Below are positions 1 through 11,380 of a stretch of 64,000 nucleotides of DNA, in pieces. Positions within the stretch are counted from its first letter, which is position 1. Every line of letters starts with the position of its first letter. Origin of the DNA: Flabesymbios commensalis (lineage: Eukaryota > Annelida > Polychaeta > Terebellida > Flabelligeridae); assembly GCA_964017125.1 (NCBI GenBank), contig OZ024904.1, positions 1,239,152-1,303,151 on the forward strand, read 5' to 3'. A program made the position numbers and the translations under genes. The notes under the pieces are model-generated. The model had not been told where the DNA came from. It saw only the letters and a list, made by a program, of their open reading frames with translations, and made no database searches.

Positions 1-108
1 CATCATAAAATAGTTGGCTCTTTCTGATTCTTTGGAATACCTATGTTATTGGTCTACGGCCATTATGAAGATTCTGACGACTAAAGTCGATACCCAGGCT
101 GTAAGGGT
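1..108 (-). mobile_element. PAL-B element, truncated by window edge
   Basis: Inverted relative to the reference copy at 22842: GCTCTTTCTGATTC, then CCTATGTTATTGGTCTACGG, then GACTAAAGTCGAT and a GGGTTAA end. Confidence 0.7.
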
Positions 109-235
109 TAAAGGTCGTATCCGCCACTTGTCAAAGTGGCGGATACGACCCTTTCACCACTGAAGCCCGTTTTTATGTGCTGAATGCTATGGCATTCAGC
201 ACATAAAAACGGGCTTCAGTGGTGAAAGGGTTAAA
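103..235. mobile_element. PAL-J double hairpin
   Basis: Two adjacent palindromes: GGTCGTATCCGCCACTT with its complement (110-152), and a longer one (153-232) centred on GAATGCTATGGCATTC. Ends TTAAAGG and AAAGGGTTAA. Confidence 0.75.
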
Positions 236-1335
236 CCTCAGGACCGATATGAACATGGCGCTCGGAATGTAAAAAGCTCAGAACAGAGATTGATTGTAAA
301 GACTGGGGATAAACATGCACCATCTGCTGGATATTAAACAGAACCTTTCCTTCTTCTTCCTGCTTTTCTCTGTTTATTTTGATATTTGCACCTACTTTCT
401 AATCGCTCAGATCTCCTACAGATCGTATACTGTATGTTTTACTGCACTGCTGACAACGCGAAACTCTGTTTTGACTTCATAATATATGCTTTCACTCGTT
501 TAAAGCGACACGTTATTTAAGGAACCAAATATATCACAATATACATTACATATATTATAAGCCAGAGTCGCTGACTATAGATAGGTACAATCACACAGAC
601 AGATATTTTATTGATATAAAGAAAAGTCATTTTAAACTTATTGGTCAATAAAATGATAGAATATATGTATATATACAAGATGGTTGATTTGTTAAAATCA
701 CACGACAATTTACATGGTATCACTTACAGAATTAAAATCATGTTAAATGTCATTGCCACAATAAAACATTGGATATTCTGATAAGATAAACAGATAAATG
801 ATTACTATTTGAAGACAATTTGAAGGCATTGCCAATATATGCACATAGGAGTATATCATTCTGTTACAGACAGAGGGCCAGAAATTAATAAATTATTTTG
901 ATAAACCATCTGTCTGCCTGTCTGTTACATATATGTTAAAAATTACATACTTGAGTCTTTGTTTATTATAGATGTCTCTGTTATATTTGCCGGCATTCAA
1001 AATACGTTATGTTTTTCATGCCTCAATTATCAGCTTCATATAAATGACTAAAGCATACTTCTGATTACAAGTTGACGTAATCAATCACAAAAACAGCCCA
1101 AATGAAAATATGCTCTATCATCCAGACTGTATTGTGCTGTATGGCGTTTATGGCAGTGAGCTATTGAAGACCCTATATTGTTTCAACGTTATGACATGGT
1201 CGCAGACGTTCGCTCAACATTAAAACAATATTGAGTCCGCATATTTCAATATCTGAGCTTCACAGATAACTATTATGCAAAAAATATTAAACACCAATGA
1301 CAGAATGCCTGAGTAGGTAATAATGCCATGAGAAA

Positions 1336-1593
1336 GGTTTAACCCGTTCAAGCCTGAATTTACCATTGTCATCTTCATCCACCACAAGTCGCGAATTGCT
1401 GTCGCAATTCTCGACTTGTAGTAGATGATGATAATATGAAGTGAGTGGAAAATTAAAGAAAATTGTCATGTATTGGTAAACCAGTTTCATGGAAATTTTC
1501 ATTCTAAAACCCCTAGTTGTTGGAAAATTAAGTCTGTTTTTTCAGGGATGTAAGATTATGCTTTAATGCATCGTGAGGGCTTAAAGGGTTGTA
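1336..1593 (+). mobile_element. PAL-C element
   Basis: TTTAACCCGTTCAAGCC start, hairpin of GTCGCGAATTGCTGTCG with CAATTCTCGACTTGTAGT, CATGTATTGGTAAACC block, and GAGGGCTTAAAGGGTT end. Confidence 0.85.
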
Positions 1594-1629
1594 ACATGTT
1601 TAATGTGATGAAGCATATCTGTTTGGGTG

Positions 1630-2204
1630 TTATCGTATCGTATCGTATCGTATCGTATCGTATCGTATCGTATCGTATCGTATCGTATCGTATCGTATCG
1701 TATCGTATCGTATCGTACCGTATCGTATCGTAACGTATCGTATCGTATCGTGTCGTATCGTATCGTATCGTATCGTATCGTATCGTATCGTATCGTACCG
1801 TATCGTATCGTATCGTATCGTATCGTATCGGATTGTATCGTATCGTATCGTATCGTATCGGATCGTATCGTATCGTATCGTATCGTATCGCATCGCATCG
1901 GATTGTATCGTATCGTATCGTATCGTATCGTATCGTATCGTATCGTATCGCATCGCATCGCATCGGATTGTATCGTATCGTATCGTATCGTATCGTATCG
2001 TATCGTATCGTATCGTATCGTATCGTATCGTATCGTATCGTATCGTATCGTATCGTATCGGATTGTATCGTATCGTATCGTATCGTATCGGATTGTATCG
2101 TATCGTATCGTATCGTATCGTATCGTATCGTATCGTATCGCATCGCATCGTATCGTATCGTATCGTATCGTATCGTATCGTATCGTATCGTATCGTATCG
2201 TATC
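1630..2204. repeat. (ATCGT)n pentanucleotide array
   Basis: About 115 units with scattered CATCG and GATTG variants. Open frames across it are artefacts of the repeat. Confidence 0.98.
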
Positions 2205-2597
2205 TAAGATAATATTCACATCCACACACTGCTCAATCATGCTCTCGTCGTCTACGATCTATTATTAATATAGTCTCTACTGTCCACAGGAGCCATTTAA
2301 TAACATTAATTACAAAGGCCATTGACACTACATCTATTAGCTATCAACCTGTATGGTTATTCTGCTGGAGGGGAGACATCTACAGTTTTTTGTTCACAAA
2401 AAACTAGACCCTTCTAGTTTTAGTTATTTTCATCTCGGCATGTACTATATACCACTGTATACGTTTAGTCAACGTTGTGTTAATTTTGGCTCAGCGTCGT
2501 AGACGGTCGTGTCAGTGGGACAACATTGAGGCGACATTGGTTAAGCTATGTTATTGTCTCGTATCGGCACAAGATAATATTCATTTACACACACTGC

Positions 2598-2849
2598 TTA
2601 ACCCTTTCAAGCCTGAGTTTACCATTGTCATCTTCATCCACTACAAGCCGCGAATTGCTCTCGCAATTCCCGACTTGTAGTGGATGAAGATGATTTGATG
2701 TGGTTTAAAAATTGAAGAAAATTGCCATGTATTGGAAAGCCAGTTTCATGGAAATTTTCATTCTAAAGCCCTTATTTGTAGGAAAATTAAACCTGTTTTC
2801 AGGGATGTAAAATGATGATTTAATGCATCGTGAGGGCTTAAAGGGTTAA
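2598..2849 (+). mobile_element. PAL-C element, complete
   Basis: Reference copy of the family, 252 bp. Starts TTAACCCTTTCAAGCCTGAG, carries near its left end an arm pair built on CATCCACTACAAG and CTTGTAGTGGATG with centre AATTGCTCTCGCAATT, and ends GGGCTTAAAGGGTTAA. TTAA at both borders fits a piggyBac-type TTAA target. No transposase is present. Confidence 0.9.
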
Positions 2850-2865
2850 GCTAACGCATTGTATA

Positions 2866-3049
2866 TATATGTTGACAATACGTCACTTTTGGCTAATATC
2901 TGTCTGTTTGTTATTTTTATATGTTGACAATATTATTAGTGAATTATTGGCTAATATCTGGCTCTTAATTGTTCTATATACATGATATATGTTGACAATT
3001 ACCATGATTAATGACTCGTTGCCTAATATAGTATCTGTGTTGTTTTCAG
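2866..3049 (+). repeat. Three imperfect tandem units before the 32 bp PKC exon
   Basis: GTTGACAAT recurs at 2871, 2923 and 2991, each followed by a GGCTAATATCTG-type block (third copy GCCTAATATA). The third unit ends in the functional TTTTCAG acceptor. Units are 52-68 bp. Confidence 0.75.
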
Positions 3050-3081
3050 GGGCTTTGGAAAACAAGGATTTCAGTGCAAAA
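3050..3081 (+). CDS. Conventional protein kinase C, C1A exon (32 bp)
   Basis: Internal exon of a conventional protein kinase C, the cytosolic/membrane-recruited serine/threonine kinase activated by diacylglycerol and calcium. It is preceded by a T-rich tract ending TTTTCAG and followed by GTAAGT. Its first base completes a split codon (Trp in the family); then it reads GFGKQGFQCK, the characteristic C1A segment that follows the FIW motif, and ends with one base of the next codon. The Cys is a zinc ligand of C1A. The length of 32 bp equals, from memory, the second coding exon of vertebrate PRKCA/PRKCB. Joining to the exon at 19673 makes an ATT codon and continues [10 protein letters not shown], so phases agree. 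The exon is too short to stand alone; the identification rests on the three-exon series. Which PKC paralogue cannot be decided, so no symbol is given. Confidence 0.93.
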
Positions 3082-3589
3082 GTAAGTATATTATTTCCTT
3101 ATTTCACACAAAATTATTATATTCTCGAAGAATGACCCAGTTTCGGTTTCATAAACTGCAATAATCCATAAATTGCAATTAAATTCGGTATCTCAACAAG
3201 TGTTGGCAGCTGTTGTTGATCAATCCCCGTCCGATACTCTTTTTGAGAGGAATGTTACCTTGCAAGTAATGAGTTCTAAATATGGAAAAACCTTTTCCGG
3301 GTCATTTTTGCATATCTCAGTGATATGGCAGTCATCGCCCTTATCGGTTGTGCTGAGTGGTGTATGATATGAACCAATCTGAGCTAATGTCGCATTCTGG
3401 GTCTGTAACAGTCAGATTATCATAATTCTTTTCATACGTCTTTACGCTTTGAAGTTTTCTATAACTAGATTGAAAATTAATCTTTTTTTAAGCTAATTTT
3501 GTCCGTAGGCTACTTTGAAAATATATATATTTAAAAAAAAAAAAATTAGGACAGTATTATGACGCTCCTTTGCTCATATGTATGTATCA

Positions 3590-3905
3590 AATGCATCAAT
3601 TGGAATCAGCAATCGTTTTTTCAATTTGTAAAAAACATCCCAATCAAATGTTGTTTTTTTCAATTTGAATGTGTCTACGGCCATTAGAAATTTGTTGATT
3701 CTTACAGTGCTGGGATGGACTTTAGTCATCAGAATCTGACGTCTACCGACGTCAGATTCTGTCGCGGGGATCGACTTTAGTCGTCAGAATCTGACGTCTA
3801 CAGACGTCAGATTCTGTCACTGGGATCGACTTTAGTCGACAGAATCTGACGTCTGTAGACGTCAGATTCTGTCGACTAAAGTCGATCCCCGCACTGTGAG
3901 AGTTA
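3590..3905 (-). mobile_element. PAL-B element with triplicated stem
   Basis: The block GGGATCGACTTTAGTCGTC plus AGAATCTGACGTCT and its inverse occurs three times in a row (3711-3770, 3771-3830, 3831-3895) before CCCCGCACTGTGAGAGTTAA. Upstream part reads GTCTACGGCCATTAG. Confidence 0.75.
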
Positions 3906-4030
3906 AAACTGCTACACAATTTTTCGGGGACAGATTTTTCCCTGATGTATACATTTCTGTTTGCTGATGTGTATGTATCAAATGCATCAAATAGAATCAG
4001 AATCAGCAGTCGCTCAAAGTAAAACAGCAC

Positions 4031-4400
4031 TTAGGGACGCACCATTAGATATCGGGGGGGGGGGGGGGGGGCGGTTGGGCTAGAGTTTTTGTTGCTTGCA
4101 AACTTTTTTTTTTCACCTCCGAGAGAAAACAATCTTTTTTTGGCGATCAACGTCCGACAATTTTTATTTTATGTTTCGTCGAAGAATTTTTTTGTCGTAT
4201 GCTTTCCCTATTATATAGGTTCCCATTTGGTGTTTCTCTGTCTGGTCAACATATTTTTCATAAATTTTGGCAACAAACTTTTTTCTTCTGCTCACATTTT
4301 CAACAAACATTTTTTTTCTGACTTTTGTGGCGACAAACTATTTTTTTCAAATTTTTTCTAGGCCCCCCCCCCCCAGATATCAAATGGTGCGTCCCTTAAT
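4031..4400. mobile_element. MITE with GGGACGCACCATT inverted ends
   Basis: Left end GGGACGCACCATTAGATATC followed by a G18 run; right end a C run, then GATATCAAATGGTGCGTCCC. Flanks TTAG and TTAA suggest a TTAA duplication. Interior is T-rich (4100-4365). Confidence 0.85.
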
Positions 4401-4473
4401 GCTCACATAGCAGTTCCTGTTGTTTTAGCCCAACCTCATTTTAATAATGTGTAGTCACGACCAGACAACTCCC

Positions 4474-4542
4474 GGCAAACATTAAAACAATGTTGGTTTA
4501 ATGCTGGCCTCGCGTCGCAGACGTTAAGCCACAATTGGGTGA
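4474..4542. mobile_element. PAL-A copy, degenerate
   Basis: CGGCAAACATT start, ATGTTGGTTTAATGCTGG arm and CGTCGCAGACG centre; right arm damaged. Confidence 0.65.
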
Positions 4543-4594
4543 ATGTGCATTGTCTGTACCGGGAAGCAGGAAGCAGGAAGCAGCTGAGTTTACG

Positions 4595-4656
4595 TTTGGA
4601 TAGCCTACTACCAGAAATAGATAAATCTGTATTTATCTATTTCTGGTACTACGTTG
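4595..4656. repeat. Single hairpin
   Basis: CTACTACCAGAAATAGATAA faces TTATCTATTTCTGGTACTAC across a 6 bp loop. No second copy seen. Confidence 0.8.
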
Positions 4657-4924
4657 TTTCCCGTAACTTTTCAAAACGACCCCTGAAAACGATCGAGAAC
4701 AGGCAAGATTTGACAATGGTGAAAGTCGTGATCATTTCACATCGATTGGGGATTTTTGCTTACAACTAATGCTAAATGTATAAAGAAAATGACTGGGAAC
4801 AGATTTGTCTGAAGAATGACGCAATTTTGGTGCATTTAAAATAAATAGGATGATAGTGGTTGATTATTCCCCCATTTCTAACATACAGTGCCAACCATGA
4901 TGATGATGCGGGTCACTGTATCAC

Positions 4925-5030
4925 TGCAAACACCATACCTTGATGTAATGTCGGTTTAACGTTGGTCCATCGTCTGCGACGCTGGCCCAACATTAAACAG
5001 ACATTGGTTCAACGTCACGTGTTTGCTGAG
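4925..5030. mobile_element. PAL-A copy
   Basis: Arms CAAACACCATACCTTGATG and GGTTCAACGTCACGTGTTTG around CGTCTGCGACG. Confidence 0.85.
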
Positions 5031-5437
5031 ATATACCAATACACATTTATATAAGCGGGGTTTCCCCTTGGTTTCTGAGGCCTCCCTAAAACCAGGAAGA
5101 AATTATTATAGTAACGCATTCGGTCATTTCGATCCTCTAAACTAGAATATTGTCCCGGGGTTCGGAATACGGCGTAAAACACACTATTATCTGATTACTA
5201 AGTATGTCAACGTCGTGACAGTCACGTAAGAGAAGTAGCTTGTTTTTGAGATTTCCAAGTGACCCTTTGATAAGTTTAGTTGATGTACTGAAGTACACTA
5301 AAGGTCAACATTTTTAAAATTGATGTTTTAATCAATTTGGTAGTCTATTTCTTCCTGTTTCTTAAAATAAAATATTTTTTTAAATACCAGTTACTTTCGA
5401 TTTTACGATATTTTGAACCTTTTAATTATAGTTATCA

Positions 5438-5553
5438 GGGCCCGTATTCTCGTACAAGTTACGATATATCGTAGGCTTCTGATTGGTCGAGATGGCCATC
5501 TCGACCAATCAGAAGCCTACAATATATCGTAACTTGTACGAGAATACGGCCCG
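5438..5553. mobile_element. PAL-I fold-back
   Basis: Near-perfect palindrome of about 115 bp: GGGCCCGTATTCTCGTACAA, GTTACGATATATCGTAGG, GATTGGTCGAGATGG and then the mirror arm. Each arm holds ATTGGTCGAGA, an inverted CCAAT box, next to the centre. Confidence 0.9.
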
Positions 5554-5827
5554 TGGGTTATGCCAATTTTTAAATTACAGTTTATCTCGACATAATGGAT
5601 ATTTGGCATCAATGCCATTTTTTGCATGGCGAGTCACGAATTGTAATTCAATTGCACACGATGGAATGTTTATTTATTAGTTTATGTGATGGGATTTTTA
5701 TTGGATATTTTGTGAGTTAACCTAAATAAAGTATCACGACATCATTCTCTTTGTGACATCGTGATCGCTCTCGTGACCTCTCGTGACGCTCTTGTGAGCA
5801 CCTGCTATTAAAAATTATTATGACGAT

Positions 5828-6075
5828 TGCCTTAACCCTTTGTCATCCACGTTATCGTATTTATTTTATTTATTCTTATCTGTATCGAATTTAAATGTTC
5901 ACCCACTTGAAGTTCTGTCTCGCTAACGCGACCCACAAATTCGGTGGGTGAACATCACGGTCCAAGTCTTGTAGGCCTATTCTACCCCCGACCAATCGAA
6001 GAGTGCTTCAGCCTGTCACATGACGAGATCGACCAATCACCGCCATCATTCAGTTGTTATTTAAATTAGGGGATA
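5828..6075 (+). mobile_element. TTAA-type MITE, divergent
   Basis: TTAACCCTTTGTCATCC start, then GTTCACCCACTTGAAG and a mirrored GGTGGGTGAAC arm around GTCTCGCTAACGCGACCCAC, the hairpin type of PAL-E/F. Right border is uncertain. Confidence 0.5.
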
Positions 6076-6259
6076 GAATACGAGACTTGGCCGTGATGTG
6101 ATATGTTAATAAATACTATAGTCGTGCTTAGCGCCTAAAGAGTTATTACCACGGTTATTATGACCCGACGCCGTACAAACAAAGCTGGCCTAAAATCGTT
6201 AGTTAATCGCACGATAACGAGCATTGCGGCTGATGTGGCAGAAATGCATTGCATTAGAT

Positions 6260-6385
6260 ATGCAAACGGTGTTCATTTGAGTGCGATATGGGAAAATACA
6301 GCACATGTCCAATGTATAAGGTGTGAGCCTTTAGGCGAACACCTTATTCATTAGACATGTGCTGTATTTTCTATATCGCATGAAA
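6260..6385. mobile_element. PAL-R fold-back
   Basis: GCGATATGGGAAAATACAGC and ACATGTCCAATG mirrored by CATTAGACATGTGCTGTATT and TCTATATCGC, with a GGTGTGAGCC loop stem. Related arms at 61815-61890. Confidence 0.75.
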
Positions 6386-6535
6386 AATAAAAAATGTTTG
6401 TATTTTATCGCACGATCTGTAGCTAGGCCAACAGAGCTATCTATAGTCATAGTGAGAACGATTGTATATATGGTGTGATCAACAAGTACCTAAAACTCCA
6501 ATAAAGTCACAGGCCTCCAGGCATTTGCCATTTAA

Positions 6536-6923
6536 AGGTAAAGGTGCAGGTTTATAGTCTGATATCAAGTCTGAAGACCTATCATCCGACTTTACATCTT
6601 ACCCCCTGGTCACTGGACCTGTTCATTCGTGTGCCATTTCAACTCCACGGAGAGCATATAGTCCTGCAGCCGTTTAGGCGCATTGAACTTATCGTACACA
6701 TTGCCATCTCTGTCCTACCAGGTACTCATTTTGACCTGAGTCAAGTGAAGCATTATAGGGTGAAGTGCCTTGCCCAAAGACACAACATCTTAGCAATGTC
6801 TCAAGATTGAGAAGGGAGAAACATGATATTTCTCTGAAAATTCTGCACCAAGCGGGATTCGAAACCGCACGGCAGGCAGCGACATCGGCAGAACGTCGCG
6901 CTCTAACCATTTAGCCATGTCCC
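6536..6923 (-). mobile_element. tRNA-derived SINE, Nin/Meta-SINE-like body
   Basis: On the minus strand it starts with a tRNA-like head: GGACATGGCTAAATGG (A box region) and GGTTTCGAATCCCGC (B box), at 6923-6850. The body contains, in + orientation, GGTACTCATTTTGACCTGAG and AGTGCCTTGCCCAAAGACAC, wording I associate with the conserved domain of Nin/Meta-SINEs. The 3' end near 6540 is uncertain. Superfamily assignment is from memory. Confidence 0.7.
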
Positions 6924-7207
6924 TCTCTATATTATATTTAATTCATTTCATATATTATATTTAATTCATTTCTCCGTTGTACCTTCCCAAAGTTTTTAAT
7001 AAGGATGACCGTACAGCCTACTATACGCAATTCTTTGAAATGGAGCTCGTTTATGGAAAGACGGGTTCCCATCCGTACAAATAACTACCTTTAAACACCA
7101 AATGGTTAATAGGATGTTTTTACTACGGATACACTGGCCCGCCACGGGACTTCCGGGAATTAGATGCGCCTGCGCGGCCTGTTACATCTCAGTATTAGCT
7201 GTTATAT

Positions 7208-7308
7208 CCCAGGAAACACCAGGCATTGACCCAATGTTGGTGTAATGCCGGGCCAGCGTCGCAGACGTTGGCCTACCATTGCACCAACATTGGGTTAATG
7301 TTTCAGGA
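7208..7308. mobile_element. PAL-A copy
   Basis: GGAAACACCAGGCATTGACC start, CGTCGCAGACG centre, CCAACATTGGGTTAATG right arm. Confidence 0.85.
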
Positions 7309-8179
7309 TTAGATGTTATATACACACGTGTTTTATATATAGAGTCTGACACACCAGGCCCAACAAACCCAGGCCAATGGTAATAAATTCACGTTTTATG
7401 GCGGACATGTTGATTTTATTCATGGCATATCGTCCCACGGGAAGCCAGGTACCACCTGGCGAGTGTCCGTGTACTACAGGCGTGAAACGAGGCTGCAAAA
7501 TGAAAACGAGTCTGTAGTAGCTGATGGATTATAACAAGAAGTTTCACGTAGAAAAGTTGGAACTGAGTATAGTACCGTCTACATGTATAACACACCGACC
7601 AATGAAAGTGACTCATTGGTCACATGACGATATCAACTTATCCCCGCCGTCATTCAGTTGTTATTTAAATTAGAGTGGAACACCATACTTGCGCCAAACA
7701 CTCTTGATATATAATCGCTCCACTATTATTTTTATTACTGATGAGGTCGGGCATAATATACGGGTTTAGCCATGAAACTGCATTGTTAATGTTTGTTGTT
7801 TTATTGTTTATTTATTGCTGACAATGACATTGCGCTTATGTACATCAAATAAGAAACCTCGTTTTTTCTGCCTGATATATTTTATATCATCAATTTCGTC
7901 TCCGGCACACGTCAGTGACTCAGCCCCTCAGAATGTCAGTCTAGTCAGGTATATTATCATCAGGTAGAATAAGAAACAAGTCCATCAATATCCATATACC
8001 TTCCCTGGGAATGCCGATACACGTTATTGCCCCGCAAAGTCAAAACGCCGTAACTCCAGGGCAGATCAGATGTACATTAGAGCTATTTACACGGATGTTC
8101 AGGTTTATATGATTATACTTCCTAGATCTATTAACTTTTTTTCTGATCTATCACTGGCTTCCAGCTTTAGAGGGATTGT

Positions 8180-8262
8180 GTGCTAAGCCAAAAGGAAGTA
8201 ACTGCCCACTTATGAAATAAGTAGTTACTGCCTTTTGTCTTTGCACAGCAGATCAGCTGTAC
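8180..8262. mobile_element. Hairpin, TAACTGC family
   Basis: AAGTAACTGCCCACTTATG mirrored by AAGTAGTTACTGCC, then TTTGTCTTTGC and CAGCAGATCAG. Same type as the array at 29150-29710. Confidence 0.7.
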
Positions 8263-8380
8263 ATCCCAGTGGCGTTATTTGCGATGTTTTGACTTGCACT
8301 AGTACGTCATGGCTAGATCTATTAGCTATTTTTTCTGATCTAATCATATGTATCATTGCCCTATACCAGCAGTCCCCAGA

Positions 8381-8433
8381 TGGCCAGCAAACACGAGACA
8401 TACACCCAATGTTGGACCAATGTTGGGCCAGCG
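8381..8433. mobile_element. PAL-A left half
   Basis: CCAGCAAACACGAGACATAC through ATGTTGGGCCAGCG; right half missing. Confidence 0.8.
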
Positions 8434-8790
8434 TGCGTTTTTCGGATCCCAGTGGAGTTATTTGCAGGTACCCGGCATTACCAGTCTGAACAACTCACTT
8501 CGCGACAGACCCGGTCACACTGACCGCCATTTTATGTACACAGCAAGCTGTGTAAAAACAAAACCGGGTGTAATTAAACTTGGACGATTTTTTCGAGTGC
8601 CAATTAAAACTAGGCCTTTTTCAGCTGGCGACATCTAGTGATCGCATTAGAACTAATCTATTTAAAAATTGAGGTCCCTGTGACAGAGCCTTGCGATGTT
8701 ATCAGGGTAATTTGCAGGGATGTTTTTAAATGGCTAGATCTAATAATCATTTTTTCTGATCTAATCATCATTTCCATGATTACCCTAGCC

Positions 8791-8900
8791 TCCCAGCAAA
8801 CATGGGGCGCTTACACAATGTTGGTCCAAAGGTGGTCCACCGTCTACGACGCTGGCCCAACTCTGAACCAACATTGGAGACACCTCTAGTGTTTACTGGA
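8791..8900. mobile_element. PAL-A copy
   Basis: CCCAGCAAACATGGGGCG to CTAGTGTTTACTGG around CGTCTACGACG. Confidence 0.85.
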
Positions 8901-8927
8901 GCAGTGCTCCACATGATCTCAATTATT

Positions 8928-8996
8928 GCAGCGCGGGGATCTGCTTTTGACGTCAGATTCTGACGTCAAAAGCAGATCCCCGCGCTGAAAGAGTTG
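8928..8996. mobile_element. PAL-B hairpin only
   Basis: GCGCGGGGATCTGCTTTTGA and AGAATCTGACG-type stem with the mirror arm; the long right tail of PAL-B is absent. Confidence 0.7.
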
Positions 8997-9052
8997 GAAT
9001 TACATCTTCGAATGACAAAATTATGTTTATTTAGCACGTTTAGAGTTCTGCG

Positions 9053-9170
9053 CCCATATGCTCGTACAAGTTACGATATACATTATATAGTAGGCTTCGG
9101 ATTGGTCGAGAGGGCCATCTCGACCAATCAGAAGCCCACTATATATCGTAACTTGTACGAGAATACGGTT
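9053..9170. mobile_element. PAL-I fold-back
   Basis: Second PAL-I copy; left arm TCGTACAAGTTACGATATAC, centre GATTGGTCGAGAGGGCC. Confidence 0.88.
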
Positions 9171-9198
9171 TTATGACATTTCAGTGTTTCCCTTATGA

Positions 9199-9295
9199 TA
9201 CATTGAACCGATATCGGGCTATTGTTGGGCCAGTGTCGCAGACGTTGGCCCAACATAAGGCCAACATTGGCTGAATGTATTGTGTTTTCAGTGTG
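9199..9295. mobile_element. PAL-A copy
   Basis: TGTTGGGCCAGTGTCGCAGA centre; right arm ends GTATTGTGTTTTCAG. Confidence 0.75.
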
Positions 9296-9490
9296 TTTTT
9301 TAAAAGGGAAATATCTTTCAATTCTGTGGCACAGATCTTTTTCGTAGCCCTAATTTTAAAAGTCCAAGTGAGTTTTAGTATCATGAAGTTGTGGATCGCG
9401 GTAGCGAGACACAAGGTTTAGAAATTAGTGTGTAACAGTTGAATTGTATAGGTAGGGTAAAATATCAGCGTGGAGGCCTGATAGAGGTTT

Positions 9491-9875
9491 TAACCCTCAC
9501 AGTGCGGGAACCGTCTTCATACGTTAGAGTCTGACGTCTGCAGACGTCAGAAAGCACTGAAAGAATTAAAATATTTATAGCAAGGAGATTAAAAAGAGCT
9601 CTTTTCAACCTCCTTGTTTATAGCGACCGTGGACCCATAGCATAGGTATTCAAATAAATCGAGAAGAGCTGTCTAAGACATATTTTTGTGATGATTCTCA
9701 AATTGAAAAAACTCTGAAGTTAATGGGTTCATCTGTTTATGGAGAGACGTCATAATTAGTAATTTACTACACAGACTAGTGTTCAATGGCCGTAGACCCA
9801 GGTATTCAAATGAAACGAAAAGAGCTAACAAAGACATTTATGATGATTTCAAATTTGAAAAACCCATTACCCATT
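9491..9875 (+). mobile_element. PAL-B element, rearranged, abutting PAL-A
   Basis: Starts TTAACCCTCACAGTGCGGG. Its CCATAGCATAGGTATTC tail is present twice (9650 and 9800), suggesting two overlapping or fused copies. The PAL-A copy at 9876 begins where the end of the tail should be. Confidence 0.65.
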
Positions 9876-9975
9876 AAACACAGCAACCTAATGTTGTTTC
9901 AATGTTGGGCCACCGTCTGCGACGCCGGCCCAACATTAAAACAACATTGGTTCAACGTCTCGTGTTTGCGGTGTT
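9876..9975. mobile_element. PAL-A copy
   Basis: TGTTGGGCCACCGTCTGCGA centre, right end GTCTCGTGTTTGCGG. Confidence 0.85.
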
Positions 9976-10812
9976 GTCAGGTCTATGTCGTGACAGGTAA
10001 TCGTGACTTGTACAAAATATAATATAGTTTGGCACGTTTTTTCTTTCTTTATTTATTTATTGATACAAGTTTATACAGAGCGGACATTATTAGCAAGTTT
10101 TTTTTTTATATGTGCCTTGTAATGATGTTGTTATGTGTATGAAAACAAACAGTCAATAATATATAATATATAATACAGATGAAATATATAAAACAGATAA
10201 AAAACGTATCACATTTAAAACACATACTAATCAAAACCAGAGATAAAAAAAACTAAAAAAACCTACAAATTTTGAAAAGTAGGTAAATAACTCGGAAAGC
10301 GTAGCAACCTACAAAATAATTACAAGTAGACTTCCTAAACAAATTATGATAATTTTATCATCCTTTTCATTGATTTTACCTAGTTTTAAAGAATATATTT
10401 ATAAGAACAATTACCACATACAAGCACAGTCTATATAAATTGGCACATAGAGTCTATCTAATTTGGCACATATAGGGGAGGTAAAAATGTGAAACGTTCC
10501 CGGCATAGGTATAGAATAATGTTCCTTATTAAAACCAAAAACTATATAAAGTTCTTGTTAAAACTATTCTTAATTAAAATGTATACTACATTAGAATACC
10601 GCTCTTTATAATTACCTATAAGTAAGTAACTATGATACCTTTGGACGGAGACAAATTGAATTATTTGTTTAACTAACTGATCTCAGTCATCAACCTTTTT
10701 TTCACTTTTTCATTGTCTGTTTAGTTGGTTCATCTATCAAGCTTCTTTGTAAACGTGTATATCGGCCCCTTAGAGCCAAAAGGTGACAGTTCAGCACCTT
10801 CTAGCTCCAGGG

Positions 10813-11123
10813 CGGGGGCCCTAGGGTGGTGGTTAGCACCGCTGCCTTTCACGCCAGAGTTCGGGGTTCGGTTCCCGGTCTCGGCGGTTTGGAAGAAACA
10901 AAAAAATGTTTCTTCCCCATCAACGTGTGAAAGTCAGTATTGTGGGGAGCCTCCGTGACCGAGAGGTAGCGTACTCGGCCTCAGACCGCCAGGGCCCGAA
11001 TTTCGAGCCCTGTGTCTGGAGGACAGTGTCATCTCAATCATCTCACCATCCTCAGGAGGTTCTCCCGGCCCAGTTTAGCCTATATGTACACAAAGGTGGC
11101 CTAAAGCCCGATTCATTTCATTT
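10813..11123 (+). mobile_element. Dimeric tRNA-derived SINE, full length
   Basis: Two tRNA-like units in series. Unit 1 has GGTGGTTAGCACCGC (A-box-like) and GGGGTTCGGTTCCCG (B-box). Unit 2 has GTGACCGAGAGGTAGCG and AATTTCGAGCCC. The tail reads GTTTAGCCTATATG, CACAAAGGTGGCCTAAAG, then ATTCATTTCATTTC. Flanking direct repeats CTAGCTCCAGGG (10801-10812) and CTAGCTCCAAGGG (11124-11136) are the target duplication. Pol III promoter boxes in both units look intact, so it is a fairly young copy. Confidence 0.92.
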
Positions 11124-11245
11124 CTAGCTCCAAGGGTACGATATATGGCCTATAGCAGCACAAATCAAAGTCCTGCCACCCACCCACGCATGCCGGCCAA
11201 GTCACGACTCTATTATATAACTATTTAATTACATAGTCAAACGGT

Positions 11246-11380
11246 CCAGCAAACGCAAACGCCCAGCAAACGCAAACGCCCAGCAAACACAAACGCCCAG
11301 CAAACGCAAACGCCCAGCAAACGCAAACGCCCAGCAAACACAAACGCCCAGCAAACGCAAACGCCCAGCAAACGCAAACG
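11246..11380. repeat. 17 bp minisatellite, about 8 units
   Basis: Unit CCAGCAAACGCAAACGC, with some CAAACAC variants. CCAGCAAACRC is the terminus of PAL-A, and a PAL-A half copy follows at once at 11381. Confidence 0.9.

Larger units (their letters stand above)
1..3049 (+). other. PKC intron 1, 3' part
   Basis: Inferred intron upstream of the 32 bp exon; the PKC first exon (pseudosubstrate and start of C1A) was looked for and not seen. It holds PAL-B/J at the left edge, two PAL-C elements and the ATCGT array. The stretch 240-1335 is AT-rich with no feature I recognise. Confidence 0.75.

Noticed and set aside
1556-2268. Long open frames on both strands (RYDTI and SYRIV repeats)
   Set aside because: Pure product of the ATCGT pentanucleotide array; open in many frames at once.
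6838-6923. tRNA gene
   Set aside because: A and B boxes are present but it does not form a proper acceptor stem and is followed by a SINE body.
10020-10700. Possible LINE remnant on the minus strand
   Set aside because: AT-rich with many stops; no motif I could defend.
11246-11380. CRISPR-like array
   Set aside because: Contiguous 17 bp tandem units without spacers, in a eukaryotic intron.
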